Positions 54,769 to 63,045 of a DNA stretch of 64,000 nt are shown in pieces. Numbering within the stretch: the stretch's first letter is position 1; each line of letters begins with the position of its first letter. The DNA comes from Collimonas rhizosphaerae (GTDB lineage Bacteria; Pseudomonadota; Gammaproteobacteria; Burkholderiales; Burkholderiaceae_D): assembly GCF_038896935.1 (NCBI RefSeq), contig NZ_JBANDC010000005.1, positions 62,001 through 126,000 on the forward strand, given 5' to 3'. The notes under the pieces were generated by a model, which saw nothing but the letters and a program-made list of their open reading frames with translations, ran no database searches and was not told the DNA's origin. The translations under genes and the position numbers were made by a program.

Positions 54769-55686
54769 TCACTGCACCTGCTTCAGTCCCGCCCTGCCCA
54801 TCGCCGATAAGGCACCCGGCACATCCGGGTAGCGCAATCGCACCCCCAGCTCCAGCTTGATGCGCCGGTTTTGCAAACGGCGCGACTCCGACATGAAGGA
54901 CAGTAGCATGGGCGACACCACCCGCTCCAGTTCGGCGCGCGGCAGCCGGGGCGGCAGCGGCAGGCCGAACGCTTGGGCGACCAGGTCGAAATACTCCGCC
55001 ATCTTCAGCTGCGAATCGTCGCTGGCATGGTAGATGCGCAACGGCGCTGCCTTGTCGACCGCGGCCACAATGATGCACGCCAGGTCATCGGCATGGATAT
55101 GGTTGGTGTAGACGTCGTCGGCGGCAACCAGGGCCGGCGTCGCCTGCTTCAGGCGCGCCAGCGGCAGGCGGTCGGCGGCGTAAATCCCCGGCACCCGCAA
55201 AATCGCCAGGCGCCCGTTGCGGCGCCTGGCCCAGGCGCGCAGCACCTGTTCGGCATCGACACGGCGCTTGGCGCGGCCATTGTGCGGCGCCAGGATTCGG
55301 GTTTCGTCTATCAGGGCGCCGCCGCAGTCGCCATAGACGCCGGTGGTGCTAATGTAAACAAGTGTGGCCCGCTCGGGTAGAATGGCGGCCAGGTTTCGGC
55401 TGCGCCGGTCTTTTTCTCCCGCCGACTGCGGCGGCGCCAGGTGGATGGCAACCTGCGCCAGGCGCGCCAGCCGCGCCAATGTTGCCGGCTGGTCAAGATC
55501 CGCCACCAGCGGGATTGCACCGGCGGCGCGCAATTCGGCACAGCGGTCCGGCCGGCTGGTGACCGCAAACACGCGAAAGCGCTGTTTCAGCAGCGCCAGC
55601 ACGCGTAATCCCACGTCGCCGCAGCCGAGGATCAGCAGGCGCGGCTTGCCCAGCTTGCCGCCAGGGTTTTGTTTTATATTTTTCAT
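54769..55686 (-). CDS. YeeZ-like NAD(P)-binding SDR-family protein
   Basis: A 305-residue extended SDR-like protein. The nucleotide loop is LLILGCGDVGLRVLALL; VYISTTGVYGDCGG holds Ser and Tyr, but the standard YxxxK catalytic pair is displaced, as in YeeZ/atypical SDRs. The substrate region has VPGIYAADRLPLARL and DVYTNHIHADDLACI. Probably cytoplasmic; its reaction is unknown. It is divergent from the flavoreductase gene with only 11 bp between starts. Confidence 0.75.
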   Translation of the reverse strand: MKNIKQNPGGKLGKPRLLILGCGDVGLRVLALLKQRFRVFAVTSRPDRCAELRAAGAIPLVADLDQPATLARLARLAQVAIHLAPPQSAGEKDRRSRNLAAILPERATLVYISTTGVYGDCGGALIDETRILAPHNGRAKRRVDAEQVLRAWARRRNGRLAILRVPGIYAADRLPLARLKQATPALVAADDVYTNHIHADDLACIIVAAVDKAAPLRIYHASDDSQLKMAEYFDLVAQAFGLPLPPRLPRAELERVVSPMLLSFMSESRRLQNRRIKLELGVRLRYPDVPGALSAMGRAGLKQVQ

Positions 55687-55697
55687 TACAGGATTGT

Positions 55698-56723
55698 ATG
55701 AGTTTTCAGATAACTGTTCAGCCTAGCGGTCGTCAATTCAGCTGCGACGAAGGCGAGACCATTCTCAATGCCGCCGTACGCGCCGGCGTCGGCCTGCCTT
55801 ACGGCTGTAAAAACGGCGCTTGCAGTTCATGCAAAGGCAAGCTGCTGGACGGCGAAATCAGCCATGGCGCGCATCAGGAAAAAGCGCTGCCGGTCAAGGA
55901 AGAACAACAGGGCTTCGCCCTGTTCTGCTGCGCCACGCCGCATTCCGACGTCACCATCGAGGTCCGCGAAGTAGCGGGCATCGGCGATTTCCCGGTGCGC
56001 AAGATGCCGACCCGTATCGCCAAGATCGACAAGGTGGCCGACGACGTGGTTGTGCTGTCATTGCAATTGCCGGCTAACGAACGGCTGCAGTTCCTGGCAG
56101 GCCAGTATATCGAATTCATGCTGCGCGACGGCAAACGGCGCAGCTATAGCATGGCCAACGCGCCGCACAAGGACGAATACCTGACGCTGCATATCCGCCA
56201 CATGCCTGGCGGCCTGTTTACCGACCAGGTGTTCAGCACCATGAAAGAGCGCGACATCCTGCGCCTGGAAGGGCCGCTCGGCACGTTTTTCCTGCGCGAG
56301 GATTCGGACAAGCCGATGGTGCTGCTGGCTTCGGGCACCGGCTTTGCGCCGATCAAGGCGCTGGTCGAACAATGCGCCCATACCGGATCGCAGCGGCCGA
56401 TCACTTTGTACTGGGGCGGCCGGCGACCGCAAGATTTGTACATGATGGCGCTGTGCGAAGAATGGGCGAATACGCTGCCGAACTTCAAGTTCGTGCCCGT
56501 CATTTCAAATGCGCAGCCGGAAGACCAGTGGCAAGGCCGCAACGGCTTCGTGCACCAGGCGGTGATCGACGACCTGCCTGACCTGTCTGCCTACCAGGTG
56601 TATGCCTGCGGCGCGCCGATCGTGGTGGAATCGGCCCAGCGCGATTTTGTCGCCCTGTGCAAACTGCCGGCCGATGAGTTTTATGCAGATTCGTTTACCT
56701 CGGAAGCCGACCTGGCTTCCTGA
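55698..56723 (+). CDS. Ferredoxin-fused flavin reductase, CDP-6-deoxy-delta-3,4-glucoseen reductase-like
   Basis: A 341-residue electron-transfer enzyme. The N-terminal plant-type [2Fe-2S] domain has Cys37, Cys42, Cys45 (YGCKNGACSSCKG) and a fourth Cys at 77/78. The FAD domain has RSYSMAN, and the NAD(P) domain has LLASGTGFAPIKALVE and YACGAPIVVESAQ. The closest named family is AscD, but many oxygenase reductases share this order (Fd-FAD-NAD). No sugar deoxygenation genes are nearby, so the partner is unknown. Confidence 0.82.
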   Translation: MSFQITVQPSGRQFSCDEGETILNAAVRAGVGLPYGCKNGACSSCKGKLLDGEISHGAHQEKALPVKEEQQGFALFCCATPHSDVTIEVREVAGIGDFPVRKMPTRIAKIDKVADDVVVLSLQLPANERLQFLAGQYIEFMLRDGKRRSYSMANAPHKDEYLTLHIRHMPGGLFTDQVFSTMKERDILRLEGPLGTFFLREDSDKPMVLLASGTGFAPIKALVEQCAHTGSQRPITLYWGGRRPQDLYMMALCEEWANTLPNFKFVPVISNAQPEDQWQGRNGFVHQAVIDDLPDLSAYQVYACGAPIVVESAQRDFVALCKLPADEFYADSFTSEADLAS

Positions 56724-56736
56724 ACTGGGCTGCTCG

Positions 56737-56755
56737 CCCTCAACCTAGTTGAGGG
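56737..56755. repeat. 8-bp hairpin with a stop codon in its loop, between convergent genes
   Basis: CCCTCAAC (56737-56744) pairs perfectly with GTTGAGGG (56748-56755). The 3-nt loop is the TAG stop codon of the minus-strand gene ending at 56745. The plus-strand reductase gene ends 13 bp to the left. Confidence 0.5.
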
Positions 56756-57299
56756 TGCCGGCCGTCAGGCGCACGTGGCGCGTGAGCGTCACTTCATGCA
56801 TGACTATCCGCTGCTGGCCGGGATCGGGCTGCTCCGATCTCGCAACCATGGCTTCCGGCATCACCTGGCTGACAGGCTTGTTCACGCTTGCGGCCAGCAT
56901 CCGCGATGGCGGATGCGGTAACGGCCGGCGCTGCTTCGGCAGCGTCTTGGAACCAGCCTTTCCCTTGTCATCCCTTGCCGGCAACCTGCCGCTGGCGACA
57001 GGCTCGTCCGTCCTGCCGCCGCTTGCCTGATCGGCTGCAGCCGCGATGGGCTGGAGCTGGATTTTTCCCTCAGCTTCGGCATTCTTCACAGCCAGTATCT
57101 TCGCAGGCGGTTCAAGCGTGGCGGCTCCGGGTACATCCGCTTGCTGCCAGTGCCTAAGTCCCAAAAATGCAAGTACCCCTGCCATCAGGATTCCCAGCAA
57201 CATCAAGGGTATGCCGGAATGCGTTTGCGGACTCACAAAATCCAGCACCGGACTGTCGTCCGCTGTCCTCAGCTTGACTCGCTGGCGCACATCGCTCAT
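56745..57299 (-). CDS. Single-span membrane protein, partner of the upstream gene (PilN-like topology)
   Basis: A 184-residue protein from the ATG at 57299, which overlaps the upstream stop (ATGA, 57296-57299). About 30 cytoplasmic residues including LDFVSPQTHSG precede one membrane helix (GIPLMLLGILMAGVLAFLGL). The periplasmic part is Ala/Pro/Lys-rich without a recognisable domain. The layout resembles PilN/GspM-like assembly proteins only in topology. Function not known. Confidence 0.5.
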   Translation of the reverse strand: MSDVRQRVKLRTADDSPVLDFVSPQTHSGIPLMLLGILMAGVLAFLGLRHWQQADVPGAATLEPPAKILAVKNAEAEGKIQLQPIAAAADQASGGRTDEPVASGRLPARDDKGKAGSKTLPKQRRPLPHPPSRMLAASVNKPVSQVMPEAMVARSEQPDPGQQRIVMHEVTLTRHVRLTAGTLN

Positions 57300-58315
57300 G
57301 GCTGCCTCTCTAGCCAGGGTCCGAATGGCAAGCCTGGCCTGGCATAAGCGACGCCATGGGAGGAACAGCGCAAGGGCTGGCGCCATGCCAGGTTGCCCCA
57401 TGCGCCATAGCGCCCGGACTGCTCCGCCACCAGATTGTCCGCGGCCCAGTATCCCCACTTATAGCGAGCCGCCGGCGATTGGGGCCGGCTGGCCGGCGCG
57501 GCAAACGCCGGGCCGCGGGCATAGGTGCGGCTGGAGCCGTCAGGGTGATATTGGCTGCTTTGCAGCCACGGGTGCGCCGCTGCCAGCCAGCGTACCGAGG
57601 AGGAACTATCTTGCGCCTGGCGCGGGCTGCTGGAAAATGGCGTTACCGCCAGCACCGGACCGGCATCGTCGCCAGCCCGGGCCAGCAATGCGGCAGCGGC
57701 GATACAGTCCACCAACGCCGCATCCCGCGCCACCGGCATGCCGCACACGCCCTGCCATATCCCTTGTTTCCTGAACAGGCATTCGAGCGCATCGTGCTGC
57801 GGCAGGCTCAGCACGCAATCGTCTTCCAGCATGTTCCAGTGGCGCTGCACGGCGGCTGTCAGCAACGACATGCAAGAAACCAGGCGCAGCCCGTGCATCT
57901 TGGCCAGCGCCTGCAAACCCTGCACAAGCGCGGCATCGGTTGCCGCCGCCAGCCGCGGCTGGCCGGACGGTGCGGGATCGACCACCACCTGGCGGCCCGG
58001 ATAGGCGCTGCCGTCCTGCTCGTCAAATACGGCATTGGCATAACCTTGCCAGTCTGCCGTCCGCGCCAGCCCCGCTCGCCACGGCAGCACCGCGTGCCGC
58101 ACATAGGGATAACCGAGCAGCACGGTCAGCTTGTCGGCGAATTTTATGCGGCCGCGCGGCGTGCGCTCGAACAGATCGGCAGCGGCGGACAGAGGATCAG
58201 GCAGCGCATCGGGATTCCCTTTCAGCGCGCCGCTCCAGACATTGCGCCCACGGTCGAACGCCGAACGGCCTATCCAGGTAAGCTGCCCCCCTTGCAGCAG
58301 CATGAGGTGATGCAT
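57296..58315 (-). CDS. Hypothetical protein with PilM/GspL-like features
   Basis: I take the ATG at 58315 (MHHLMLLQGG); the frame extends to an ATG at 58426 with a less likely N-terminus. The 339-residue soluble protein contains VLLGYPYVRHAVLPWRAGL, DWQGYANAVFDEQDG and ATDAALVQGLQALAKMHGLRLVSCMS. This order resembles the degenerate actin-like fold of PilM/GspL/MshI proteins of type IV pilus-type systems. It carries no clear ATP motif. It is coupled to the single-span membrane protein downstream, as PilM is to PilN. The likeness is inference. Confidence 0.5.
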   Translation of the reverse strand: MHHLMLLQGGQLTWIGRSAFDRGRNVWSGALKGNPDALPDPLSAAADLFERTPRGRIKFADKLTVLLGYPYVRHAVLPWRAGLARTADWQGYANAVFDEQDGSAYPGRQVVVDPAPSGQPRLAAATDAALVQGLQALAKMHGLRLVSCMSLLTAAVQRHWNMLEDDCVLSLPQHDALECLFRKQGIWQGVCGMPVARDAALVDCIAAAALLARAGDDAGPVLAVTPFSSSPRQAQDSSSSVRWLAAAHPWLQSSQYHPDGSSRTYARGPAFAAPASRPQSPAARYKWGYWAADNLVAEQSGRYGAWGNLAWRQPLRCSSHGVAYARPGLPFGPWLERQP

Positions 58316-58593
58316 CACCAGCGGTTGCGATGGCTTGAATGATTTGCTAGGGGGAAATGGCACAATGCACCTCCTCGGGGGTGGCCAGGACGGCAGCGAT
58401 TTCAACCTCCGCCCCGCGCCAGGCATTACGGCATTGGATTGCTCAAAAGCATGATTGTGGAAGATATCAGATTTAATTGCTTTTTGAGAACTATTTTAAT
58501 CATTTCGTTACCAGGCCCCGGCCGTTGCGGCCTGCCGCGGGCAGACGACGGGATATCGCCCTTGGCCGGCGGCCACAGCAGTGCAAATTTTTT

Positions 58594-58622
58594 TTGACGC
58601 ACCACACAAAAAGTCCTAATAT
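58594..58622 (+). promoter_or_regulatory. Sigma-70-type promoter ahead of the argD leader
   Basis: TTGACG at 58594-58599 and TAATAT at 58617-58622 with an ideal 17-bp spacer, preceded by a run of T. Transcription should begin near 58629-58630, which is the first base of the leader ORF. Confidence 0.65.
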
Positions 58623-58629
58623 TTGCGTC

Positions 58630-58698
58630 ATGAACATGATCCGAACATTGTTGCGACGCCGTAACCCATTGCCTCTGCCAGGTAAGCCGTGCGCGTGA
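58630..58698 (+). CDS. Putative 22-aa arginine-rich leader peptide upstream of argD
   Basis: ATG at 58630, TGA at 58696-58698. The peptide begins MNMIRTLLRRRNPLPLPG: four Arg codons (CGA, then CGA-CGC-CGT in a row) and a Pro/Leu repeat. There is no ribosome site because the predicted start of transcription is at the ATG itself, so the mRNA would be leaderless. A second ATG lies at 58636. The short stem CGTGA (58694-58698) with TCACG (58710-58714) holds the stop codon, and a strong terminator follows. The role as an attenuator peptide is inference. Confidence 0.5.
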   Translation: MNMIRTLLRRRNPLPLPGKPCA

Positions 58699-58717
58699 CC
58701 GTCGATTGATCACGAAG

Positions 58718-58745
58718 CCACAGGCGCTGCCTGTGGTTTTTTTTT
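58718..58745 (+). terminator. Intrinsic terminator between leader ORF and argD (attenuator candidate)
   Basis: CCACAGGC (58718-58725) and GCCTGTGG (58729-58736) form a perfect stem with a 3-nt loop, followed by nine T. It sits 19 bp after the leader stop codon and 21 bp before the argD start, on the argD strand, so it must limit argD transcription unless overcome. Upstream GCCTCTGCC (58671-58679) could weakly compete for the left arm. Confidence 0.75.
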
Positions 58746-58766
58746 GCCCTTATTTGGAGTAGCCAT

Positions 58767-59981
58767 ATGGAACACAGCGTGGAATTCAGCGAATACCCGG
58801 TTAACGACCTGATGTACATCACCAACCGCCCGCCCCTGGTGTTTACCGAAGGCGACGGCATGTGGATGACGGATCACACCGGCAAACGCTACCTGGATTA
58901 TCTGCAGGGCTGGGCCGTCAATGCGCTGGGCCACTCGCCGCAATGCATCCAGGATGCGCTGCTGGCGCAGTCGAAAAAGATCCTCAATCCTTCGCCTGCT
59001 TTCTACAACGCACCGTCGATCGAACTGGCCGGCCTGCTGACCGCCAATTCCTGTTTCGACCGTGTGTTCTTCACCAATAGCGGCGCGGAAGCCAATGAAG
59101 GCGCGATCAAGCTGGCGCGCAAATGGGGCAAGAAGAATCCGAACCAGGCGGGCCAGCATCGCTTCGAGATCATCACTTTCAACCACAGCTTCCACGGCCG
59201 CACGCTGGCGACCATGTCGGCCAGCGGCAAGCCGGGCTGGGACACCATTTTTGCACCGCAAGTGCCGGGTTTCCCGAAAGCGGAACTGAATGACCTGGCC
59301 AGCGTCGAGAGCCTGATCAACGACAAGACCGTGGCCGTCATGCTGGAGCCGGTGCAAGGCGAAAGCGGCGTGATCCCGGCCAGCCGCGAATTCATGCAAG
59401 GCTTGCGCGAACTGACCAAGCAGCGCGGCATCCTGCTGATCGTCGATGAAGTGCAATCCGGCATGGGCCGCACCGGCGAACTGTTCGCTTACCAGCTGTC
59501 GGGCATCACGCCGGACATCATGACCCTGGGCAAAGGCATAGGCGGCGGCGTGCCGCTGGCGGCGCTGCTGGCGCGCGAAGAGATCGCCTGCTTCGAAGCC
59601 GGCGACCAGGGCGGCACTTACAATGGCAATCCGCTGATGACGGCAGTCGGCGTCGCGGTGATCAAGGCCTTGCTGGCGCCGGGTTTCCTGCAATCGGTGA
59701 AAGACAAGGGCGCCTACCTGCGCAGCGAGCTGCTGAAACTAACTGCGAAACACGGACTCGAAGGCGAGCGGGGCGAAGGTTTGCTGCGGGCGCTGAAGCT
59801 GGGCAAGGATATCGGACCGCAGATCGTCGATATCGCACGCGACATGAATCCGGTAGGCTTGCTGCTCAATTCGCCGCGCCCTAACCTGCTGCGTTTCATG
59901 CCGGCGCTGAATGTGACGATCGCCGAAATCGACCAGATGATCGCCATGCTGTCGGACGTGTTAAGCAAGCTGGAGAAATGA
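58767..59981 (+). CDS. argD: Acetylornithine aminotransferase
   Basis: A 404-residue class-III PLP aminotransferase. The ribosome site TTTGGAG lies before the ATG. Landmarks are FTNSGAEANEGAIKLAR, HSFHGRTLATMSASG, VDEVQSGMGRTG and the PLP Lys in LGKGIGGGVPLAALLA (near residue 255). It converts N-acetylglutamate semialdehyde to N-acetylornithine in arginine synthesis, and relatives also act as succinyl-diaminopimelate transaminases. No other arg genes are adjacent. The short leader ORF and terminator upstream suggest attenuation. Confidence 0.88.
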   Translation: MEHSVEFSEYPVNDLMYITNRPPLVFTEGDGMWMTDHTGKRYLDYLQGWAVNALGHSPQCIQDALLAQSKKILNPSPAFYNAPSIELAGLLTANSCFDRVFFTNSGAEANEGAIKLARKWGKKNPNQAGQHRFEIITFNHSFHGRTLATMSASGKPGWDTIFAPQVPGFPKAELNDLASVESLINDKTVAVMLEPVQGESGVIPASREFMQGLRELTKQRGILLIVDEVQSGMGRTGELFAYQLSGITPDIMTLGKGIGGGVPLAALLAREEIACFEAGDQGGTYNGNPLMTAVGVAVIKALLAPGFLQSVKDKGAYLRSELLKLTAKHGLEGERGEGLLRALKLGKDIGPQIVDIARDMNPVGLLLNSPRPNLLRFMPALNVTIAEIDQMIAMLSDVLSKLEK

Positions 59982-60006
59982 GACCCGGTCAAACCTGTCT
60001 GGAGCG

Positions 60007-60498
60007 ATGTACCTGATGACGATAAAAAACCTTCTTATTTGTTGCCTGGCGCTGTTGCTGGCAGCCTGCGGCGGAACCGGCTCGGTACGCCCGGGCTCGG
60101 CCGACGACACACCGGTCAGCGATAAAGGCAACGACATCGTCATCTATTCGCTGGGCCTGATCGACACCAACTACCGTTTCGGCGGCAAGAATCCGGAAGC
60201 CGGGCTCGATTGCAGCGGCATGGTCAGTTACGTGTACAGGCAGGCGGCTGGACTCAAGGTCACCGGCAGCGCGGCAGACATTGCGCGCCAAGGCCGAGCC
60301 ATCTCCAGGGCTGAGCTGCGCCCCGGGGACCTGGTTTTCTTCAATACGATGAACCGGGCTTTTTCCCATGTCGGCATTTATATCGGCGACGGCCGTTTCA
60401 TCAACGCGCCTTCGACCAACGGCAAGGTGCGCATAGACCGTCTCGACAACCGCTATTACGCAACACGCTTCGAGGCAGTGCGCCGGTATTTCGATTAG
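60007..60498 (+). CDS. NlpC/P60 peptidoglycan hydrolase, lipoprotein
   Basis: A 163-residue envelope enzyme. Lipobox LAAC (Cys21) marks outer-membrane anchoring. The NlpC/P60 catalytic residues are Cys69 (GLDCSGMVSYVY) and His121 (SHVGIYIGDGRF), with the third polar residue likely in INAPS. Such proteins cut D-Glu-diaminopimelate bonds in peptidoglycan peptides. The ATG at 60007 or 60016 could be used. It is 25 bp after argD and ends at a bidirectional terminator. Confidence 0.85.
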   Translation: MYLMTIKNLLICCLALLLAACGGTGSVRPGSADDTPVSDKGNDIVIYSLGLIDTNYRFGGKNPEAGLDCSGMVSYVYRQAAGLKVTGSAADIARQGRAISRAELRPGDLVFFNTMNRAFSHVGIYIGDGRFINAPSTNGKVRIDRLDNRYYATRFEAVRRYFD

Positions 60499-60524
60499 GC
60501 TTGCAACTGATTGCCGGCGCAAAT

Positions 60525-60563
60525 AAAAAAGCCGTTCCGGAATCAACCGGAACGGCTTTTTTT
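60525..60563. terminator. Bidirectional intrinsic terminator
   Basis: GCCGTTCCGG (60531-60540) and CCGGAACGGC (60547-60556) form a perfect 10-bp stem, 6-nt loop, flanked by an A-run on the left and a T-run on the right. It serves the NlpC gene (+) and the lpdA gene (-), which converge here. Confidence 0.88.
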
Positions 60564-60583
60564 ACATGCGGACAGCGTCCGAC

Positions 60584-62350
60584 TTATTTTTTCTTCGGAA
60601 TGAACAGGTCGGTAATCGTACCCAGGCCCATCTCTGCCGCAAACATCGGCGTTTCCGACAAGGTCGGATGCGCATGGATGGTTAGCGCCAGGTCTTCCAG
60701 GTCGGCGCCCATTTCCATCGCCAGCACGGTTTCCGCCAGCAGTTCGCCGGCATTCACGCCGACAATGCCGGCGCCGATGATGCGCTTGGTAGCCGGATCC
60801 CACAACAGCTTGGTCATGCCGTCGTCGCGTCCCATCGCCAGCGCGCGGCCGCTTGCCGCCCACGGGAAATTGGCTTTTTCGAAAGGAATGCCCTTGGCCT
60901 TGGCTTCGGTTTCGGTCAAGCCCATCCATGCGATTTCCGGATCGGTGTAGGCCACCGAAGGAATCGTCATCGCATCGAACTCGACCTTGTGGCCGGCGAT
61001 CACTTCGGCGGCAACCTTGGCTTCGTTGGTGGCTTTGTGGGCCAGCATCGGATCGCCGCAGATATCGCCGATGGCGAAGATATGCGGCACGTTGGTGCGC
61101 TGCTGCTTGCTGGCCGGGATGAAACCGCGCTCGTTGACGATCACGCCGGCTTTTTCGGCGGCGATTTCCTTGCCGTTGGGACGGCGGCCTACTGCCACCA
61201 GCACCATGTCGTACAGCTGCGGTTCCGGTGCTGCGGGAGAGCTGCTGTCGGCGCCTTCAAACGTTGCGCGCAAGCCTTCTTTCAGGGCTTCCAGCTTGGT
61301 CACCTTGGTTTTCAGGTAAATCGCTTCGTAGCGTTTTTCGATGCGTTTCTGCAGCGGCTTGACGACATCGCGGTCGGCCGCCGGAATCAGGCCGTCGGCA
61401 AATTCGACCACGGTTACCTTGGAGCCGAGCGCGTCATAGACGCAAGCCATTTCGAGGCCGATGATGCCGCCGCCGATGACCAGCAGCTTCTTCGGGATCT
61501 GGCGCAGTTCCAGCGCGCCGGTGGAATCGATCAGGCGCGGATCGTCGTACGGGAAACCGGGAATGCGGGCAACCGAGGAACCGGCGGCGATGATCGCATT
61601 CTTGAAGCCGACCACTTTCGGCCCCTCGGCAGTGGCCACGGTAATCGTATTGGTCGAGCTGAATTCGCCCTTGCCGGTCAGCACCTGCACTTTGCGCGCC
61701 TTGGACAGGCCGGACAAGCCGCCGGTCAGTTTCTTGATGACGCTTTCCTTCCAGCCGCGCAAGGCGTCGATATCGATTTCCGGCGCCGACATCTTGACGC
61801 CGAAATGCGCCATCTCCTCGGCTTCGGTAATCACCTTGGCTGCATGCAGCAATGCCTTGGACGGGATACAGCCGACGTTCAGGCAAACCCCGCCCAGGCT
61901 AGGATAGCGCTCGATCATCACCACGCTCTGGCCAAGGTCGGCGGCGCGGAAAGCCGCGGTATAACCGCCGGGACCGGCGCCCAGCACCATGGTGTCGCAT
62001 TCGATATCGACCTTGCCGGCGAAACTGACGGCGGCGGGAGCGGCCACGGCAGGCGCCGCAGGCGCGGCTGCCGGAGCAGAAGGCGCCACAGCCGGCGCGG
62101 CGGCAGTGGCGCCGGTAGTTTCCAGCACCAGCACCAGCGAACCTTCGCTGACCTTGTCGCCCACCTTGACCTTGACTTCCTTGATCACGCCGGCGTGGCT
62201 GGAAGGAATTTCCATGCTTGCCTTGTCCGATTCGACCGTGATCAGCGACTGGTCGACCTTGACGCTGTCGCCGGCCTTGACCATCAGTTCGATGACATCG
62301 ACATCCTTGACATCGCCGATATCCGGCACCTTGACTTCAACCATGCTCAT
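60584..62350 (-). CDS. lpdA: Dihydrolipoyl dehydrogenase with N-terminal lipoyl domain
   Basis: A 588-residue E3 of the pyruvate dehydrogenase complex. Residues 1-80 are a lipoyl domain with Lys43 in ESDKASME as the lipoylation site; an Ala/Pro linker (81-110) follows; then the flavoprotein with the FAD loop VLGAGPGGYTAA and redox pair Cys156/Cys161 (GGVCLNVGCIPSK), and HAHPTLSE near the end with the catalytic His-Glu. GGAG precedes the ATG at 62350. The fused lipoyl domain is typical of betaproteobacterial E3 next to aceEF. Confidence 0.95.
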   Translation of the reverse strand: MSMVEVKVPDIGDVKDVDVIELMVKAGDSVKVDQSLITVESDKASMEIPSSHAGVIKEVKVKVGDKVSEGSLVLVLETTGATAAAPAVAPSAPAAAPAAPAVAAPAAVSFAGKVDIECDTMVLGAGPGGYTAAFRAADLGQSVVMIERYPSLGGVCLNVGCIPSKALLHAAKVITEAEEMAHFGVKMSAPEIDIDALRGWKESVIKKLTGGLSGLSKARKVQVLTGKGEFSSTNTITVATAEGPKVVGFKNAIIAAGSSVARIPGFPYDDPRLIDSTGALELRQIPKKLLVIGGGIIGLEMACVYDALGSKVTVVEFADGLIPAADRDVVKPLQKRIEKRYEAIYLKTKVTKLEALKEGLRATFEGADSSSPAAPEPQLYDMVLVAVGRRPNGKEIAAEKAGVIVNERGFIPASKQQRTNVPHIFAIGDICGDPMLAHKATNEAKVAAEVIAGHKVEFDAMTIPSVAYTDPEIAWMGLTETEAKAKGIPFEKANFPWAASGRALAMGRDDGMTKLLWDPATKRIIGAGIVGVNAGELLAETVLAMEMGADLEDLALTIHAHPTLSETPMFAAEMGLGTITDLFIPKKK

Positions 62351-62417
62351 AGCGTTTGCTCCATGCTCGCTCCTCCGTCGGGAGGAAAAATGTGTGATGT
62401 TGTATGCTGCGCGCCGC

Positions 62418-63011
62418 TTACGCGTCCGGCGACGCGCCAGGCGGCAATTTCATTTCAAAACTGTGGATGCGCAAGGGCATGGCAGAACTTTTATCGAATT
62501 CAACGCCGGCATGAATCCCTACCTCGGCGATATGCTGCGCGCTGACGTCCTTGTCATACACCGCATACATTGCGCCCAGGGCGAAATTGCGGCCGCTGCC
62601 TATGCCCCAGAAACGGTCGAAACTGAATACCTCGCGATACGAATACACGCCGAAGATGCCGTAAGGATTGGCAACCAGGGCGGTAATCTGCGACGACTCG
62701 TAAGGGTCGTCTTCATCCTCTTTGGTGTTCAGGAAATACTGGTCCTTGAGGATGGTGTGCACCTTGGAAAAGGTATCGAACACCTCATCGCGGCTATTCA
62801 GCTTGCACTCTTCGCCCATCCCCGTCAGCAGCTTGCGCATCACGGGAAAATGCGCGGCGGTGCCGGCCAGCGTGATATACGATTCGCCGATCTGGAATAT
62901 CTTGTTGTTGACCTCATAGGCATGCGACAAGCGGGTATCGCCGAAAGTCACCAGCGAGTCCGATGCAATCGCGATCTGCCCATTTTTTTTGACGACAACG
63001 CAGGTAGTCAT
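62418..63011 (-). CDS. Betaproteobacterial proteasome homologue (Ntn-hydrolase)
   Basis: A 197-residue 20S-proteasome-beta-like protein. The ATG at 63011 has GGAGAG upstream; the longer frame is rejected. After Met removal the N-terminal residue is Thr (MTTCVVVKKNGQ), the catalytic nucleophile position, with Asp17 in IASDS and Lys36 in NNKIFQIG close to the expected Asp17/Lys33. The SGRNFALGAMYA segment near the C-terminal third matches the family's Ser-Gly region (as SGSGG/GSGRN). It differs from HslV and from actinobacterial proteasomes and fits the BPH type. It lies between aceF and lpdA on the same strand. Confidence 0.75.
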   Translation of the reverse strand: MTTCVVVKKNGQIAIASDSLVTFGDTRLSHAYEVNNKIFQIGESYITLAGTAAHFPVMRKLLTGMGEECKLNSRDEVFDTFSKVHTILKDQYFLNTKEDEDDPYESSQITALVANPYGIFGVYSYREVFSFDRFWGIGSGRNFALGAMYAVYDKDVSAQHIAEVGIHAGVEFDKSSAMPLRIHSFEMKLPPGASPDA

Positions 63012-63045
63012 AATTGCTCTCCATCTGTATGCCAATTGACCGCAA

